This document shows positions 51,588-59,147 of a stretch of DNA of 64,000 nt, piece by piece (position 1 is the stretch's first letter; the number at the start of each line of letters is the position of its first letter). Made by a program: the position numbers and the translations under genes. Source of the stretch: Gaiellasilicea sp963806955 (lineage in GTDB: Bacteria > Actinomycetota > Thermoleophilia > Gaiellales > Gaiellaceae); assembly GCA_963806955.1 (NCBI GenBank), contig CAWDZG010000002.1:992001-1056000 (forward strand), in the 5' to 3' direction. The notes under the pieces are model-generated. The model searched no databases, had not been told where the DNA came from, and saw only the letters and a list, made by a program, of their open reading frames with translations.

Positions 51588-51745
51588 CGACCCGGTATTT
51601 CGGCAGTAGACCCCTTCCGCTCCAGGTGCCGACGGCGTTCGTCCGCATCCGGCCGACCAGCACGAGCGGTGTCCGGGGTTGCGGCGAGTCCAGGCCCGCG
51701 TCGCGGCGAAGCTGTGCTCATCCGCGTCGGTTCCCGCGGCAGTAG
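51584..51745 (+). CDS. Possible small protein or leader ORF between hemA and hemC
   Basis: 53 codons from an ATG that overlaps the hemA TGA, with AGGAGG (51571-51576) 7 bases before it: the best translation start in this operon. The peptide (MTTRYFGSRPLPLQVPTAFV ... ending RRFPRQ) is basic, matches no family I know, and runs 32 bp into hemC. It may be a real small protein, a coupling ORF for hemC, or the old hemC start cut off by a frameshift. Confidence 0.3.
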   Translation: MTTRYFGSRPLPLQVPTAFVRIRPTSTSGVRGCGESRPASRRSCAHPRRFPRQ

Positions 51746-52553
51746 GCTCGCGCTCACCCAGGCTGAGCAGGCGGCCGACCGCCTGCGCGCGCACGGGGTG
51801 AGCGGACGGAGCATCGAGATCGCCCTCGTGCCGATCACGACCGCGGGCGACCGCGACCGGACGAAGCCCTTCGGCGAGATCGGCGAGCGGGGCGTCTTCG
51901 TCAAGGAGCTCGAGGAAGCACTGCTGGCCGGGCGGATCGACGTCGCCGTTCATTCCGCCAAGGACATGACCTCGACCGATACGGAGGGGCTTGCGGTCGG
52001 CGCGTACCCGCCGCGAGAGGATCCGCGCGATGCGCTCTGCGGCGCCGCCGGGCTCGTGCCGGGCATGCGCATCGGCACGGCATCCGTCCGGCGCCGCGCA
52101 CAGCTGCTCGCGCTCGAGCCGACGCTGTCGATCGAGCCGCTCCGGGGCAACATCGACACCCGGCTGCGCAAGCGTGGCGAGCGCGGCCTCGACGCGGTGG
52201 TGCTCGCGGCGTGCGGCCTCGACCGCCTGGGCCTCGACGCGGAGATCGGCCTGCGCTTCGATCCGGACGACATGCTCCCCGAAGCGGGCCAGGGGGCGCT
52301 TGCGCTCCAGGTGCGTGCAGGGGAGGAGGAGCTCGTGGCGGTCGCCGACGACGCCGAGACCCGGCGACGCGTCGAAGCGGAGCGGCGCTGCGTCGCGGTG
52401 GTCGGGGGCGGGTGTCTCGCTCCCGTCGCTGCTCACCACGACGGCCGCATCCTCACCGCGCTGATCGCGGCCGAGGATGGAACGTGGATCGAGCGCCGCA
52501 GCGGCGACGACCCCGACGTGCTCGGCCGCGAGCTGCTCGCCGTCGTCGCGTGA
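51714..52553 (+). CDS. hemC: Porphobilinogen deaminase (hydroxymethylbilane synthase)
   Basis: 279 residues from GTG 51714; a GTG at 51669 would add 15 residues without family similarity. Motifs: IRVGSRGSRLALTQAEQAAD, IDVAVHSAKDMTSTDTEGLA, RIGTASVRRRAQLLAL, LRGNIDTRLRKRGERGLDAV. Cys234 in VVGGGCLAPVAAH holds the dipyrromethane cofactor. It joins four porphobilinogen units. The stop overlaps the hemD GTG. Confidence 0.95.
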   Translation: MLIRVGSRGSRLALTQAEQAADRLRAHGVSGRSIEIALVPITTAGDRDRTKPFGEIGERGVFVKELEEALLAGRIDVAVHSAKDMTSTDTEGLAVGAYPPREDPRDALCGAAGLVPGMRIGTASVRRRAQLLALEPTLSIEPLRGNIDTRLRKRGERGLDAVVLAACGLDRLGLDAEIGLRFDPDDMLPEAGQGALALQVRAGEEELVAVADDAETRRRVEAERRCVAVVGGGCLAPVAAHHDGRILTALIAAEDGTWIERRSGDDPDVLGRELLAVVA

Positions 52554-53188
52554 GAGTCGTCGTCACGCGTCCGCACGGCCAGGAGGAGGAGCTCGTGCGC
52601 GGGCTCGTCGCGCTGCGGCACGAGGTCGTGCACTGTCCGCTGCTCGAGGTCGTGCCGCTCGGCGACGAGCCCGTCGACGTCTCCGGTTACGACTGGGTCG
52701 TCGTCACCAGCGTCAACGGTGCGCGGGAGCTGCGGCGGCGGCTGGTGGGCACGCCCCGGCGGGTCGCTGCAATCGGCCAGGCGACCGCGGAAGCGTTCGG
52801 TGGCGCCGATCTCGTTCCCGCGGTCTCGACGCAGGAGGGCCTGCTCGCGGAGCTGCCCCGTCCGGCGGGCCGGGTGCTCTTCGCGGGCGCCGAGGGCGCA
52901 CGGCGCCTGCTCGCCGACGAGCTCGGGGCGGACGTGGTCGCGCTCTACCGCACCCGCGAGCTGGAGCCCGAGCAGACGCCGGCAGGCGACCTCGTCGTGC
53001 TGGCCTCTGCGTCGGCTGCGCGCGCGTTCGGCCGCCTCGGTGTCGAGATCCCTGCGGTCAGCATCGGGCCGCAGACGACCGCCGCCGCGCGCGCAGCAGG
53101 CGTCGACGTCGTGCGCGAGGCGGCGACGCACGACGTCGCCGGGCTGCTGGCGGCGATAGGGTCCGCCGCGTGTTCGTCACCTTCCTGA
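52550..53188 (+). CDS. hemD: Uroporphyrinogen-III synthase
   Basis: 212 residues from a GTG overlapping the hemC TGA. The family is poorly conserved, but VVVTRPHGQEEELVRGLVAL, YDWVVVTSVNGARELRRRL, AIGQATAEAFGGADLVP and AVSIGPQTTAAARAAGVDVV match the two Rossmann-like lobes. It closes and inverts ring D of hydroxymethylbilane. Position after hemC is diagnostic. Its last 19 bp overlap the next gene. Confidence 0.9.
   Translation: MRVVVTRPHGQEEELVRGLVALRHEVVHCPLLEVVPLGDEPVDVSGYDWVVVTSVNGARELRRRLVGTPRRVAAIGQATAEAFGGADLVPAVSTQEGLLAELPRPAGRVLFAGAEGARRLLADELGADVVALYRTRELEPEQTPAGDLVVLASASAARAFGRLGVEIPAVSIGPQTTAAARAAGVDVVREAATHDVAGLLAAIGSAACSSPS
53157..53162 (+). promoter_or_regulatory. Candidate -10 box of the SAM hydrolase-family gene
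   Basis: TAGGGT 7 bp before the GTG at 53170, inside the end of hemD. It would give a separate leaderless transcript. Confidence 0.35.
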
Positions 53189-53973
53189 GCGACTTCGGGC
53201 TCCAGGACGACTTCGTCGGCACCTGTCACGGCGTGATCAAGCGGATCGCGCCCGAGGCCCAGATCATCGACATCACGCACGGAATCCCGCCCCAGGAGGT
53301 CCTGCAGGGCGCGCTCGTGCTCGCGAACACCGTTCCGTACATGCCGGTCGGGACGCACCTGGCCGTGATCGACCCAGGCGTCGGCAGCTCGCGGCGTGCC
53401 GTCGCCCTGCGCGACCACGAGGGCCGCCACTACGTCGGTCCGGACAACGGCCTGCTGATCCCGGCCGCCGACCGTGCGGGTATCGACACGGTGCACGAGC
53501 TCGCGAACCCGGAGTACGCGCTCGAGTCGATCTCGCGGACATTCCACGGACGCGATCTCTTCGCGCCTGCGGCCGCGCATCTCGCCGCCGGCGTGCCGAT
53601 CGCGGAGCTCGGGCCGCCCCTCGATCCCGACGCGCTCGTCCGCCTCGACCTTCCCACTCCGGAGGTCCGACCCGACCGGATCGGGGCGACGATCCTCTAC
53701 GTCGACTCGTTCGGGAACATCGCGCTCAACCTGACACGGGAGCACGTGGCCGACGTCGGGATCGTGCCGGGGACGCAGGTCGAGCTCGAGCTCGGCGGCG
53801 AGCGTTTCTACGCCGTCGCGGCGCGCACGTTCGCCGACGCACGGGCGGGCGACATCATGCTCTACGAGGACAGCTACCGGAACATGTCGGTGGCGATCAC
53901 GAACGGCAGCGCGGCGGAGATGCTGCACGCGCGCGCGGGGCAGTCCCTGCGGATCAATCTCGGCGGGTTGTAG
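53170..53973 (+). CDS. SAM hydroxide adenosyltransferase (DUF62/fluorinase-like)
   Basis: 267 residues. Family motifs: VTFLSDFGLQDDFVGTCHGV at the start, IIDITHGIPPQEVLQGALVL, LAVIDPGVGSSRRAVALRDH, YVGPDNGLLIPAA, then YVDSFGNIALNLTREHVAD in the C-terminal barrel. Members of this family without halogenase features split SAM to adenosine and methionine; the Asp-Arg-His set of hydrolases appears present (DPGVGS..., RD, H). It is placed at the end of a heme operon; why is unclear. Confidence 0.9.
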   Translation: MFVTFLSDFGLQDDFVGTCHGVIKRIAPEAQIIDITHGIPPQEVLQGALVLANTVPYMPVGTHLAVIDPGVGSSRRAVALRDHEGRHYVGPDNGLLIPAADRAGIDTVHELANPEYALESISRTFHGRDLFAPAAAHLAAGVPIAELGPPLDPDALVRLDLPTPEVRPDRIGATILYVDSFGNIALNLTREHVADVGIVPGTQVELELGGERFYAVAARTFADARAGDIMLYEDSYRNMSVAITNGSAAEMLHARAGQSLRINLGGL

Positions 53974-54065
53974 CTGGCACCCGGCGCGCGGGTCTGTCAG
54001 TGTCCCCTCCACAAGGGCGTTCGCGGAGCGGTATCACCGTCCCGGACGTCCTTCTTTCGTGCCGG

Positions 54066-55454
54066 TCAAGCGTGCGCCGGCCGGCGGTCGGCCCAGGGGC
54101 GGGCTGCCTCCAGCTGTGACGAGACGCGGAGCAGCAGCGCCTCGCCGAGCGGCGGTCCGACGAGCTGGACGCCGACGGGAAGCCCATCCTCCGTCCAGTG
54201 CAGCGGCAGCGACACGGCCGGCTGCCCGGTCACGTTGAAGGCGGCCGTGAACGGCGAGAAGCGCGCGGCGCGGTCGAACTGCTCGCGCGGGTCGTCGGGC
54301 TCGGTGTCCCAGCCGAGCGGCACCGGCGGCAGCGCCAGTGTCGGCGTCAAGAGCAGGTCGTAGTCGGCCCAGAGCGCCGCGATCTTCCGGGCGCGGAGCT
54401 GCAGCCGGCCGATCGCGCCGGCGTACGCCGGGCTCGACGTCGTGGCGGCGCCCTCGAGGTACCACTGGTTCAGGAGCGACAGCACCGACGGGTCGGCGAT
54501 CGGATAGAGCGCCGGGATCGCTTGCCAGACCGGCAGGAAGTCCCCCATCATGTCGCCGCCGCCCCAGTCGGGCGCCGCCTCCTCGACCTCGTGCCCAAGC
54601 GAGCGGAGCAGCTCGGCCGCGTCGCTCGCCGCGGTGATGCACGCCGGGTCGACGTCGGCGTCGAGCGGCGGTTCCGTCGTCAGCGCGATCCTGAGGCGGC
54701 CGGGGTCGGCACCGATCTCCTCCGCGAACGGACGCGCCGGCGCCGGCGCGGGAAACGGGTCGCCCCACTCGTAACCGGAGACCACGTCGAGATACGCCGC
54801 CGCATCGAGGGTCGTCCGTGCGAGCGGTCCGGTCGTGCCGAGGCCGATCCCCGGGACGAAGGGTGCGTTCGAGACGCGGCCGCGCGACGCCTTGATCCCG
54901 AAGAGGCCGCAGCACGAGGCGGGGATGCGGATCGAGCCGCCGCCGTCGGATCCCTGGGCGATCCCGACGAGACCCGCCGCAACCGCCGCAGCGGCTCCGC
55001 CGCTCGAGCCCCCGGCGTTCCGGCCGAGGTCCCACGGCGTCCTGCAGGGACCGTTCAGGGGCGAGTCGGTGAACGCGGTCGTGCCGAACTCGGGGGTGTT
55101 CGTCTTGCCGAGGACGACGAAGCCCGCCGCCCGCGTCTTGACGACGTGTGCGAGGTCGAAGTCGGGCACGTTGTCCGCAAACGCGCGGCACGAGAAGGTC
55201 GTCCGGATCCCTGCGGTCGTGTCGAGGTCCTTGAGCGCGATCGGGACGCCGTGGAACGGCGCCTCGGCGGGCTCGCTCTCCTTGCGGCGGGCCTCGGCGA
55301 GCGCCTCGTCGGCGCGCACCGTGACGAATGCCCCGAGCTCCGGGTCGAGCCGCTCGATCCGCTCCAGGTAGAGCTCGACGAGCGCGACCGGCGAGACCTG
55401 CCGCTCCCGGATCAGGCGAGCCTGCTCGGTCGCCGGGAGGAAGGCAAGCTCCAT
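54066..55454 (-). CDS. Amidase (amidase signature family)
   Basis: 462 residues. The Ser-cisSer-Lys triad is visible: Lys in VPIALKDLDTTAGIRTTF, and the two Ser in GGSSGGAAAAVAAGLVGIAQ followed by GSDGGGSIRIPASCCGLFGI. ALPPVPLGWD and FNVTGQPAVSLPLHWTEDGL are typical of stand-alone amidases (6-aminohexanoate cyclic-dimer hydrolase or aryl-amidase type), not GatA: there is no gatB/gatC nearby. Substrate unknown. A TACGGT box lies 7 bp before the ATG. Confidence 0.88.
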   Translation of the reverse strand: MELAFLPATEQARLIRERQVSPVALVELYLERIERLDPELGAFVTVRADEALAEARRKESEPAEAPFHGVPIALKDLDTTAGIRTTFSCRAFADNVPDFDLAHVVKTRAAGFVVLGKTNTPEFGTTAFTDSPLNGPCRTPWDLGRNAGGSSGGAAAAVAAGLVGIAQGSDGGGSIRIPASCCGLFGIKASRGRVSNAPFVPGIGLGTTGPLARTTLDAAAYLDVVSGYEWGDPFPAPAPARPFAEEIGADPGRLRIALTTEPPLDADVDPACITAASDAAELLRSLGHEVEEAAPDWGGGDMMGDFLPVWQAIPALYPIADPSVLSLLNQWYLEGAATTSSPAYAGAIGRLQLRARKIAALWADYDLLLTPTLALPPVPLGWDTEPDDPREQFDRAARFSPFTAAFNVTGQPAVSLPLHWTEDGLPVGVQLVGPPLGEALLLRVSSQLEAARPWADRRPAHA

Positions 55455-55461
55455 CCCGGCG

Positions 55462-55467
55462 ACCGTA
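55462..55467 (-). promoter_or_regulatory. -10 box of the amidase gene
   Basis: TACGGT on the minus strand, 7 bp before the ATG at 55454, in the 25-bp gap after the NCS2 permease stop. Confidence 0.45.
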
Positions 55468-55479
55468 GCAGCAGCTACT

Positions 55480-56946
55480 TCAGATCCAGCTGAACTCGCC
55501 CTGGAGGAACGGCACCGCGAAGTACAGGAGGAACGCGGTTGCCGCGATCCACATGAACGGGTGCACCTCCCGCGGGCGACCCTGCGCCGCGCGAACGAGG
55601 ACGAAGGCGAGGAAGCCCATCCCGATCCCGTCGGTGATCGAGAAGGTGAAGGGCATGATCATGATCGTCAGCGCGGCCGCGAGGCCGATGCCGAGATCGG
55701 TGAAGTCGATGCCCGCGAGCTTGCGCCCGTCCTGCTGGCCCTCGGCGTCCTCCTGCGCCTCGGTGAGCGCGGACATCATCAGGAAGCCGACGATGATCAG
55801 GGCGGGGGCGGTCGCCTGCGGCGGCACCATGCCGATGATCGGGGCGATGAACATGAACGGGAAGAAGAGCGCTCCCGCCACGACCGCCACCCAGCCGGTC
55901 CGGCCGCCGACGCCGACACCAGAGGCCGACTCGATGTAGGTCGTGGCCGAGGACGTCGAGGCCGCGCCGCCCGCCACCGCGGCGAGCGAGTCGACGAGCA
56001 AGGGCTTGCGGATGTCCTTCATCCGGCCGTCCTTGTCGAGGTACCCGGCGGGCTTGCCCACGCCGACGAGCGTGCCCATCGTGTCGAAGAAGTCGGCGAG
56101 GAAGAGCGAGAACGCCCAGACGACCGCCGAGATGAACGCGAGCTCGGTGAAGGCGTCGAAGTTGAAGTTGCCGAGCAGCGAGAGGTCGGGCGTCTCGTAG
56201 ACGTCGTTCGGCCAGGCCGCGCCTGCGGTGAAACCGGCGCCGTTCTCCGAGGCCTCGTTGATCACGGTTGCGAGGATCGTGGTCGCGACGATCCCGATCA
56301 GCAGGTCGCCGCGGACGCCGCGTGCCCGCAGCGCGATCGTGAACACGAGCCCGAACAGCGTCACGAAGACGGGCCACGTCGTCAGCGGCGCGAGATCGAC
56401 GATCGTCCCGTCGCCGCGGACCACGAGCCCCGAGTTGACGAGGCCGATGAACGCGATGAAGAGCCCGATCCCGATCGCGATCGCCTTCTTCAGGTCGAGC
56501 GGGATCGCATCCATGATCCGTTCCCGGTAGCCCGTGAGCACGAGGATCGTGACCGCGATGCCCTCGACCACGACGAGCCCCATCGCGGCGGGAAAGGACA
56601 GGCCCTCGCTGGCGACGAGGCTGAACGCGACCACCGCATTGAGCCCGAGGCCCGGTGCGATCGCGTAGGCCTTGTTCGTGTAGAGGCCCATGATGATCGT
56701 CATCACGCCGGCGACGAGACACGTCGCGGCGAGGACCTGGTTGAACGGGAGGCCGATCTCGCTGAGCCCCTCGATCCCCGCGAAGCTGAGGATCTGGGGG
56801 TTCACGAAGATGATGTACGACATGACGATGAAGGTCGTCACGCCGGCCATGCTGTCGCGGCCGATCGTGGTGCCGTGCTCCGCGAAGCGGAAGCGGCGCT
56901 CGAGGAAGCTTCCGCCTCCGCCGAGGCCCGCCGCAGACTCTGACAT
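55480..56946 (-). CDS. NCS2-family purine permease (AzgA type)
   Basis: 488 residues, 12-14 membrane helices. AzgA/PbuG-type signature: AGVTTFIVMSYIIFVNPQIL, GLGLNAVVAFSLVASEGLSF, the Asp-rich FLADFFDTMGTLVGVGKPAG and SSATTYIESASGVGVGGRTG. This group imports adenine, guanine or hypoxanthine with protons. The ATG is preceded by AAGGAGA at 7 bases; that site can be hidden in a hairpin (56951-56984), suggesting translational control. Confidence 0.92.
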   Translation of the reverse strand: MSESAAGLGGGGSFLERRFRFAEHGTTIGRDSMAGVTTFIVMSYIIFVNPQILSFAGIEGLSEIGLPFNQVLAATCLVAGVMTIIMGLYTNKAYAIAPGLGLNAVVAFSLVASEGLSFPAAMGLVVVEGIAVTILVLTGYRERIMDAIPLDLKKAIAIGIGLFIAFIGLVNSGLVVRGDGTIVDLAPLTTWPVFVTLFGLVFTIALRARGVRGDLLIGIVATTILATVINEASENGAGFTAGAAWPNDVYETPDLSLLGNFNFDAFTELAFISAVVWAFSLFLADFFDTMGTLVGVGKPAGYLDKDGRMKDIRKPLLVDSLAAVAGGAASTSSATTYIESASGVGVGGRTGWVAVVAGALFFPFMFIAPIIGMVPPQATAPALIIVGFLMMSALTEAQEDAEGQQDGRKLAGIDFTDLGIGLAAALTIMIMPFTFSITDGIGMGFLAFVLVRAAQGRPREVHPFMWIAATAFLLYFAVPFLQGEFSWI

Positions 56947-56950
56947 TGTC

Positions 56951-56984
56951 GTCTCCTTCTCGGGTTAACCCCTGACGAGGAGAC
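56951..56984 (-). promoter_or_regulatory. Ribosome-site-hiding hairpin in the NCS2 permease leader
   Basis: On the minus strand GTCTCCT (56984-56978) pairs with AGGAGAC (56957-56951), which contains the Shine-Dalgarno for the ATG at 56946. The loop holds the 10-bp palindrome GGGTTAACCC (56962-56971), extending the stem. A ligand, protein or temperature could switch it. It does not match the conserved core of the purine riboswitch. Confidence 0.5.
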
Positions 56985-57006
56985 TTTGAGCGGCGCGGCG
57001 GACGGA

Positions 57007-57207
57007 CTAGACGGGGCGGATCCGCAGGCGGCGTTCGAGCGGCAGCTCGCGGACGAGCTTGCGCGTGCGCTCGTTCAGCTCGGACGAGTAGGCCCAGCCG
57101 ACGTACCCGCAGCGCGGGCAGTCACCTGCTTCGTCGCGACGCCGAGGACTCGGGCAGAAAGCCCGAGCATGACCGCACTTCAGACACTCGACTGTGCGCC
57201 GCTCCAC
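57007..57207 (-). CDS. Small zinc-ribbon protein of unknown function
   Basis: 66 residues from a GTG at 57207. Cys pairs VECLKCGH and GDCPRCGYVGWAYS form a zinc ribbon; the rest is Arg-rich and ends LERRLRIRPV. It may bind nucleic acid or a protein partner. No Shine-Dalgarno and no clear -10 box precede the GTG, so the exact start is uncertain; the frame is open further upstream but without protein character. The GTAACAG palindrome lies about 57 bp upstream. Confidence 0.65.
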   Translation of the reverse strand: MERRTVECLKCGHARAFCPSPRRRDEAGDCPRCGYVGWAYSSELNERTRKLVRELPLERRLRIRPV

Positions 57208-57263
57208 CGTCTTGTTGTCGGCGCGGACGGCACAGCTCGCGTCCCCCGCGCGAGGGACTCCTT

Positions 57264-57278
57264 GTAACAGTCTGTTAC
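57264..57278. repeat. Palindrome GTAACAGTCTGTTAC, copy 2
   Basis: Identical over 15 bp to 2581-2595. Its right arm contains the TAA stop of the ferredoxin reductase gene (minus strand, 57275-57277). As at copy 1 it lies at the very end of a minus-strand gene. Confidence 0.75.
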
Positions 57279-58606
57279 TTGGTGCGGGCGGCGTCGAGCA
57301 GGGTCTCCCAGGTGTCGAGCTTGATTCGGGGGCGGCCGTGCGGCTCGCCGGCGGCCTTCTCGGCGCGGTCGATCGCCTCCCAACCCGCGTAGAGAACCGC
57401 CTCGACGCCCTTCTGCTCGAGCAGCGACTCGAGCGTTCCTTCGCCTCGCGGCGGCAGGGCGCCGGCGCGCGCATCCTCGAGCAGGAGCGTCACCGTCTCG
57501 GTGGCGTCCTTCTTGTTCGTCCCGATCACACCGCTTGGGCCGCGCTTGATCCAGCCGGCGACGTAGAGCCCCGGCTCGACCCGACCGCTCTCGTTCGGGA
57601 TCGTGCCGCGGCCTTCGTCGAACGGAAGGCCCGGGAGGGCCACGCCGTGGTAGCCGACACTGCGGAAGACGATCCCGCACTCGACGGTCTCGCGCTCGTC
57701 GGTCGCGACGGCTCGGCCGTCGACGAGCTCGTTGCGACCGAGCTCGATCGCCTCCACCGCGCTGTCCCCGAGGATGGCGACGGGGGAGTGGAAGAAGCGG
57801 AGGCGGATCCGCCTCGGCTTGCCGGAGGGGGAGCGGCCGGCGTAGTCGCGCAGGTGCTCGACGTTCCGCTTCACGGTCGGCGCTGCGGCCTCCAGCTCGG
57901 CGGCGCTGGCCGGATCGAGGTCGAGATCGGCCGGGTCGACGACGATGTCCGCGCCGGCGAGCTCGCCGAGCTCCCCGACCTCGACCGGCGTCCACGCGGC
58001 CTGGACGGGTCCGCGCCTGCCGACGACGACGATCTCCCGGATCCCCGCTTCGTTGATCGCCGCGATCGCGGCGTCCGTCGTGTCCGTCGGCGCCAGTTCC
58101 TCGGGTGTCAGCGCCAGCATCCGTGCCACGTCGAGGGCGACGTTGCCGTTTCCGATCACGACCGCCCGCTCATGCGAGAGGTCGAACTCGAGCTGCTGAA
58201 AGTCGGGGTGGCCGTTGTACCAGGCGACGAACTCGGTGGCAGCCCACGAGCCGGGGAGGTCCTCGCCGGGGATGCCGAGCCGGCGGTCGGTCTGGGCGCC
58301 GACCGAGTAGACGACGGCGTCGTAGAGGCCGGCGAGCTCCGCGTGGGTGACGTCGCGGCCGATCTCGACGTTGCCGAAGAAGCGGAAGCCGGGCTGCTGG
58401 GCGATCTTCTCGAACGCGCGCGAGACGGCCTTGATGTTCGGGTGGTCGGGCGCGACGCCGAGGCGGACGAGGCCCCAGGGCGTCGGCAGCCGCTCGATCA
58501 GGTCGACCTCGATCGGCAGATCGCTCCCGAGCAGCGCCGCGGCGGCGTAGAAGCCGGCCGGACCGGAGCCGACGACGGCGACGCGGAGGTTGGCAGGTGC
58601 GCTCAC
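57275..58606 (-). CDS. fprA: Ferredoxin/flavodoxin-NADP+ reductase, FprA (adrenodoxin reductase) type
   Basis: 443 residues. FAD site: RVAVVGSGPAGFYAAAALLG; the family segment RLPTPWGLVRLGVAPDHPNI; NADP site RAVVIGNGNVALDVARMLAL; C-terminal YVAGWIKRGPSGVIGTNKKD and KLDTWETLLDAA. It passes electrons between NADPH and ferredoxin, as in mycobacterial FprA. I take GTG 58606, because TAGCAT lies 7 bp upstream; an ATG at 58627 gives 7 more residues. The TAA stop is inside the 15-bp palindrome. Confidence 0.94.
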   Translation of the reverse strand: MSAPANLRVAVVGSGPAGFYAAAALLGSDLPIEVDLIERLPTPWGLVRLGVAPDHPNIKAVSRAFEKIAQQPGFRFFGNVEIGRDVTHAELAGLYDAVVYSVGAQTDRRLGIPGEDLPGSWAATEFVAWYNGHPDFQQLEFDLSHERAVVIGNGNVALDVARMLALTPEELAPTDTTDAAIAAINEAGIREIVVVGRRGPVQAAWTPVEVGELGELAGADIVVDPADLDLDPASAAELEAAAPTVKRNVEHLRDYAGRSPSGKPRRIRLRFFHSPVAILGDSAVEAIELGRNELVDGRAVATDERETVECGIVFRSVGYHGVALPGLPFDEGRGTIPNESGRVEPGLYVAGWIKRGPSGVIGTNKKDATETVTLLLEDARAGALPPRGEGTLESLLEQKGVEAVLYAGWEAIDRAEKAAGEPHGRPRIKLDTWETLLDAARTK

Positions 58607-58613
58607 CGGCGCG

Positions 58614-58619
58614 ATGCTA
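58614..58619 (-). promoter_or_regulatory. -10 box of fprA
   Basis: TAGCAT on the minus strand, 7 bp before the GTG at 58606. Confidence 0.4.
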
Positions 58620-58625
58620 CGGAAC

Positions 58626-59147
58626 ATGAAGCCGGTCCTCGCAGGACTGCTGCTGCTAGCCGTGCTCGGGTGCGGCGGAGAGCGCGATCCCGGCGAGGCG
58701 TTCGCGATCTACCACCTCGAGTCTGCGATCGGCCGGCCGGGCAGCAAGGGTGACCTGCGCTGCGGCCCGCCGAGGCCGGTCTGTCCGGGAGTCGTACGGC
58801 AGCCGCCGCCGCGCACGTTCCACTACGCGATCCTCCAGAAGCCGGCTCTGACGGAGGAGGGCGTCGTCCGCGCGTCGGTGCGCAGCGCGGGCGCGACGGT
58901 GATCGTTCCCTTCACTGCGTCTGGGAGCCGGGCGTTCGCCGCGGTGACGAAGACCGCGGCGCGGATCGGTGGCCGCGACCAGGTGTGGCATCACGTCGCG
59001 GTGGTCGTCGGCGACGAGATCGTGGCGTTTCCGGAAGTCGACTTCGACCGCTATCCCGACGGGCTCGTCGCGGCACCGAGCATCCACGTCGTGGCGGCGG
59101 ACGCTGCCGAGGCCGACGACCTGGTCCGGCGGCTCCGAGGCGGCTAG
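58626..59147 (+). CDS. Lipoprotein of unknown function
   Basis: 173 residues. Signal peptide with lipobox: MKPVLAGLLLLAVLGC, the lipidated Cys at 16. The rest is a single globular domain with Cys43 and Cys51 possibly bridged (LRCGPPRPVCPG), then FHYAILQKPALTEEGVVRAS and VWHHVAVVVGDEIVAFPEVD, which recalls SecDF P1-like or similar small periplasmic folds, but I do not assign it. The stop shares CTAG with the convergent regulator gene. Confidence 0.8.
   Translation: MKPVLAGLLLLAVLGCGGERDPGEAFAIYHLESAIGRPGSKGDLRCGPPRPVCPGVVRQPPPRTFHYAILQKPALTEEGVVRASVRSAGATVIVPFTASGSRAFAAVTKTAARIGGRDQVWHHVAVVVGDEIVAFPEVDFDRYPDGLVAAPSIHVVAADAAEADDLVRRLRGG

Noticed and set aside
56947..57006. Purine riboswitch in front of the NCS2 permease
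   Set aside because: The region is too short and lacks the conserved junction bases and loop-loop pairs; only a simple sequestering hairpin is seen.
57146..57165. Hairpin CTCGGGC-AGAAA-GCCCGAG as a terminator
   Set aside because: It is inside the zinc-ribbon coding frame and has no U-run; kept only as a match to the 43.8 kb hairpin.
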